64,000 nucleotides of DNA from assembly GCA_963754045.1 (NCBI GenBank), contig CAVWEN010000003.1:558001-622000 (forward strand). The letters run 5' to 3'. Of the stretch, positions 63,728 to 64,000 are shown one piece after another (the stretch's first letter is position 1; each line of letters begins with the position of its first letter). This stretch comes from JALZKA01 sp963754045. Lineage in GTDB: Bacteria > Actinomycetota > Thermoleophilia > Solirubrobacterales > 70-9. The notes under the pieces were generated by a model. That model saw only the letters and a list, made by a program, of their open reading frames with translations, did not search any database and was not told the origin of the DNA. A program made the position numbers and the translations under genes.

Positions 63728-64000
63728 TCACTCAAGTTTCCTGGTAGCCAGTTGCACGTACCGCGCACCCTCTGGCCGCAGCTTCGAACGGTAAAGCGAG
63801 ACCCGGACGGCTTCCCAGGGCTCGCCGAGCGCCGCGGGGAGCGCCCCCGGCTCCGTTACGACCTGCCGCGGGCGCCCTCGCGAGCCGGGCTCGGTGCGTA
63901 CACGAGCCATGGTCAGATGTGGCCAGAACGGGCGGTGTTCAGGCTCGTAGAGATCGGCGGCCTCGAGCCACTCCGCGAGCTCGGCCTGAAGCGACATGAG
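63728..64000 (-). CDS. RNA 2',3'-cyclic phosphodiesterase (ThpR/LigT-like), 5' end outside window
   Basis: C-terminal part (90 codons visible) of a 2H phosphoesterase-family protein. The second HxT motif is in RPFWPHLTMARVR, followed by the usual VSLYRSKLRPEGARYVQLA ending. The frame continues past the right edge, so the start and the first HxT motif are not seen. Such enzymes open 2',3'-cyclic phosphates or ligate RNA halves. Its position just before recA (thpR-recA-recX) is common in actinobacteria. Confidence 0.82.
   Translation of the reverse strand, partial: LMSLQAELAEWLEAADLYEPEHRPFWPHLTMARVRTEPGSRGRPRQVVTEPGALPAALGEPWEAVRVSLYRSKLRPEGARYVQLATRKLE

Noticed and set aside
1..64000. tRNA, rRNA, CRISPR array, insertion sequence or prophage
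   Set aside because: No GTTCGANTC-type T-arm with paired stems, no regularly spaced repeats, no transposase, integrase or phage structural gene was seen on either strand.

Overview
The window is 64 kb of GC-rich, gene-dense bacterial chromosome, most likely from an actinobacterium of the Thermoleophilia/Solirubrobacterales type. This is inferred from gene order and gene families (SepF, GarA-like FHA protein next to an FtsR-like MerR regulator, RsiG-like anti-sigma factor, MurT/GatD, WS/DGAT acyltransferase, a soluble-looking RNase Y), not from any database search. About 75 protein genes are visible. I saw no rRNA, tRNA, CRISPR array, insertion sequence or prophage gene. Many genes overlap by 4 nt (ATGA/GTGA), and many others have a TAnnnT hexamer 5-12 nt before the start codon, which suggests widespread leaderless transcription.

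Layout. 1-6.5 kb: the end of a PQQ-type beta-propeller gene, a CCA-adding/poly(A) polymerase-like enzyme, then the tail of a division cluster (pgeF/yfiH, yggS, sepF, proC, yggT, lspA, rluA-like). 6.6-13.5 kb: the housekeeping run rpsB-tsf-pyrH-frr-uppS-cdsA-dxr-rseP, which makes translation factors, UMP kinase, the undecaprenyl carrier, CDP-DAG and the MEP pathway enzyme Dxr; ispG (18.5 kb), proS and a pgsA-like gene follow. Between rseP and ispG sit an acyl-CoA ligase, an AAC(3)-type acetyltransferase with an alpha/alpha-toroid partner, and a small XRE/nucleotidyltransferase pair that looks like a toxin-antitoxin module. Between ispG and proS, on the minus strand, are a DUF849-GNAT fusion and an asparagine-synthase-like protein.

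25-33.7 kb: a regulatory cluster (RsiG-like c-di-GMP anti-sigma, GarA/OdhI-like FHA protein with zinc ribbon, FtsR-like MerR), then a SRPBCC protein, an AGPS-like FAD oxidase, a sigma4-HTH/TM/RskA-like fusion, an MMPL-like membrane protein, a thioesterase and NAD synthase. 33.8-43.6 kb: envelope and secretion functions (secreted metalloprotease, GH3 hydrolase, WS/DGAT, an RlpA-like protein behind a c-di-AMP riboswitch and an exact CRP-type palindrome, an M23 peptidase, CcdA plus a thioredoxin-TPR protein, AlgH), ending in a 374-bp gene-free stretch with a 50-bp tandem repeat. 43.6-51.8 kb: methyltransferase/hydrolase/PPIase genes on the minus strand, then a coupled plus-strand operon MTase-DGK-murT-MTase-gatD. 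51.8-64 kb: a conserved actinobacterial block read on the minus strand, thpR-recA-recX-rny-cytochrome c-miaB-miaA-dapF-dapL-(GH114)-hflX-dut, interrupted by one plus-strand epimerase gene.

The points most worth a second look are: a DapF whose two catalytic cysteines are both serine, placed beside an LL-DAP aminotransferase; the RsiG/GarA/FtsR cluster; the promoter at 38.46-38.73 kb that stacks a CRP-type site, a LexA-type box and a c-di-AMP riboswitch; the sigma4/RskA-like membrane fusion; a methyltransferase wedged between murT and gatD; and two copies of a long palindrome with an invariant CCCTATAGGG centre placed directly after plus-strand stop codons.
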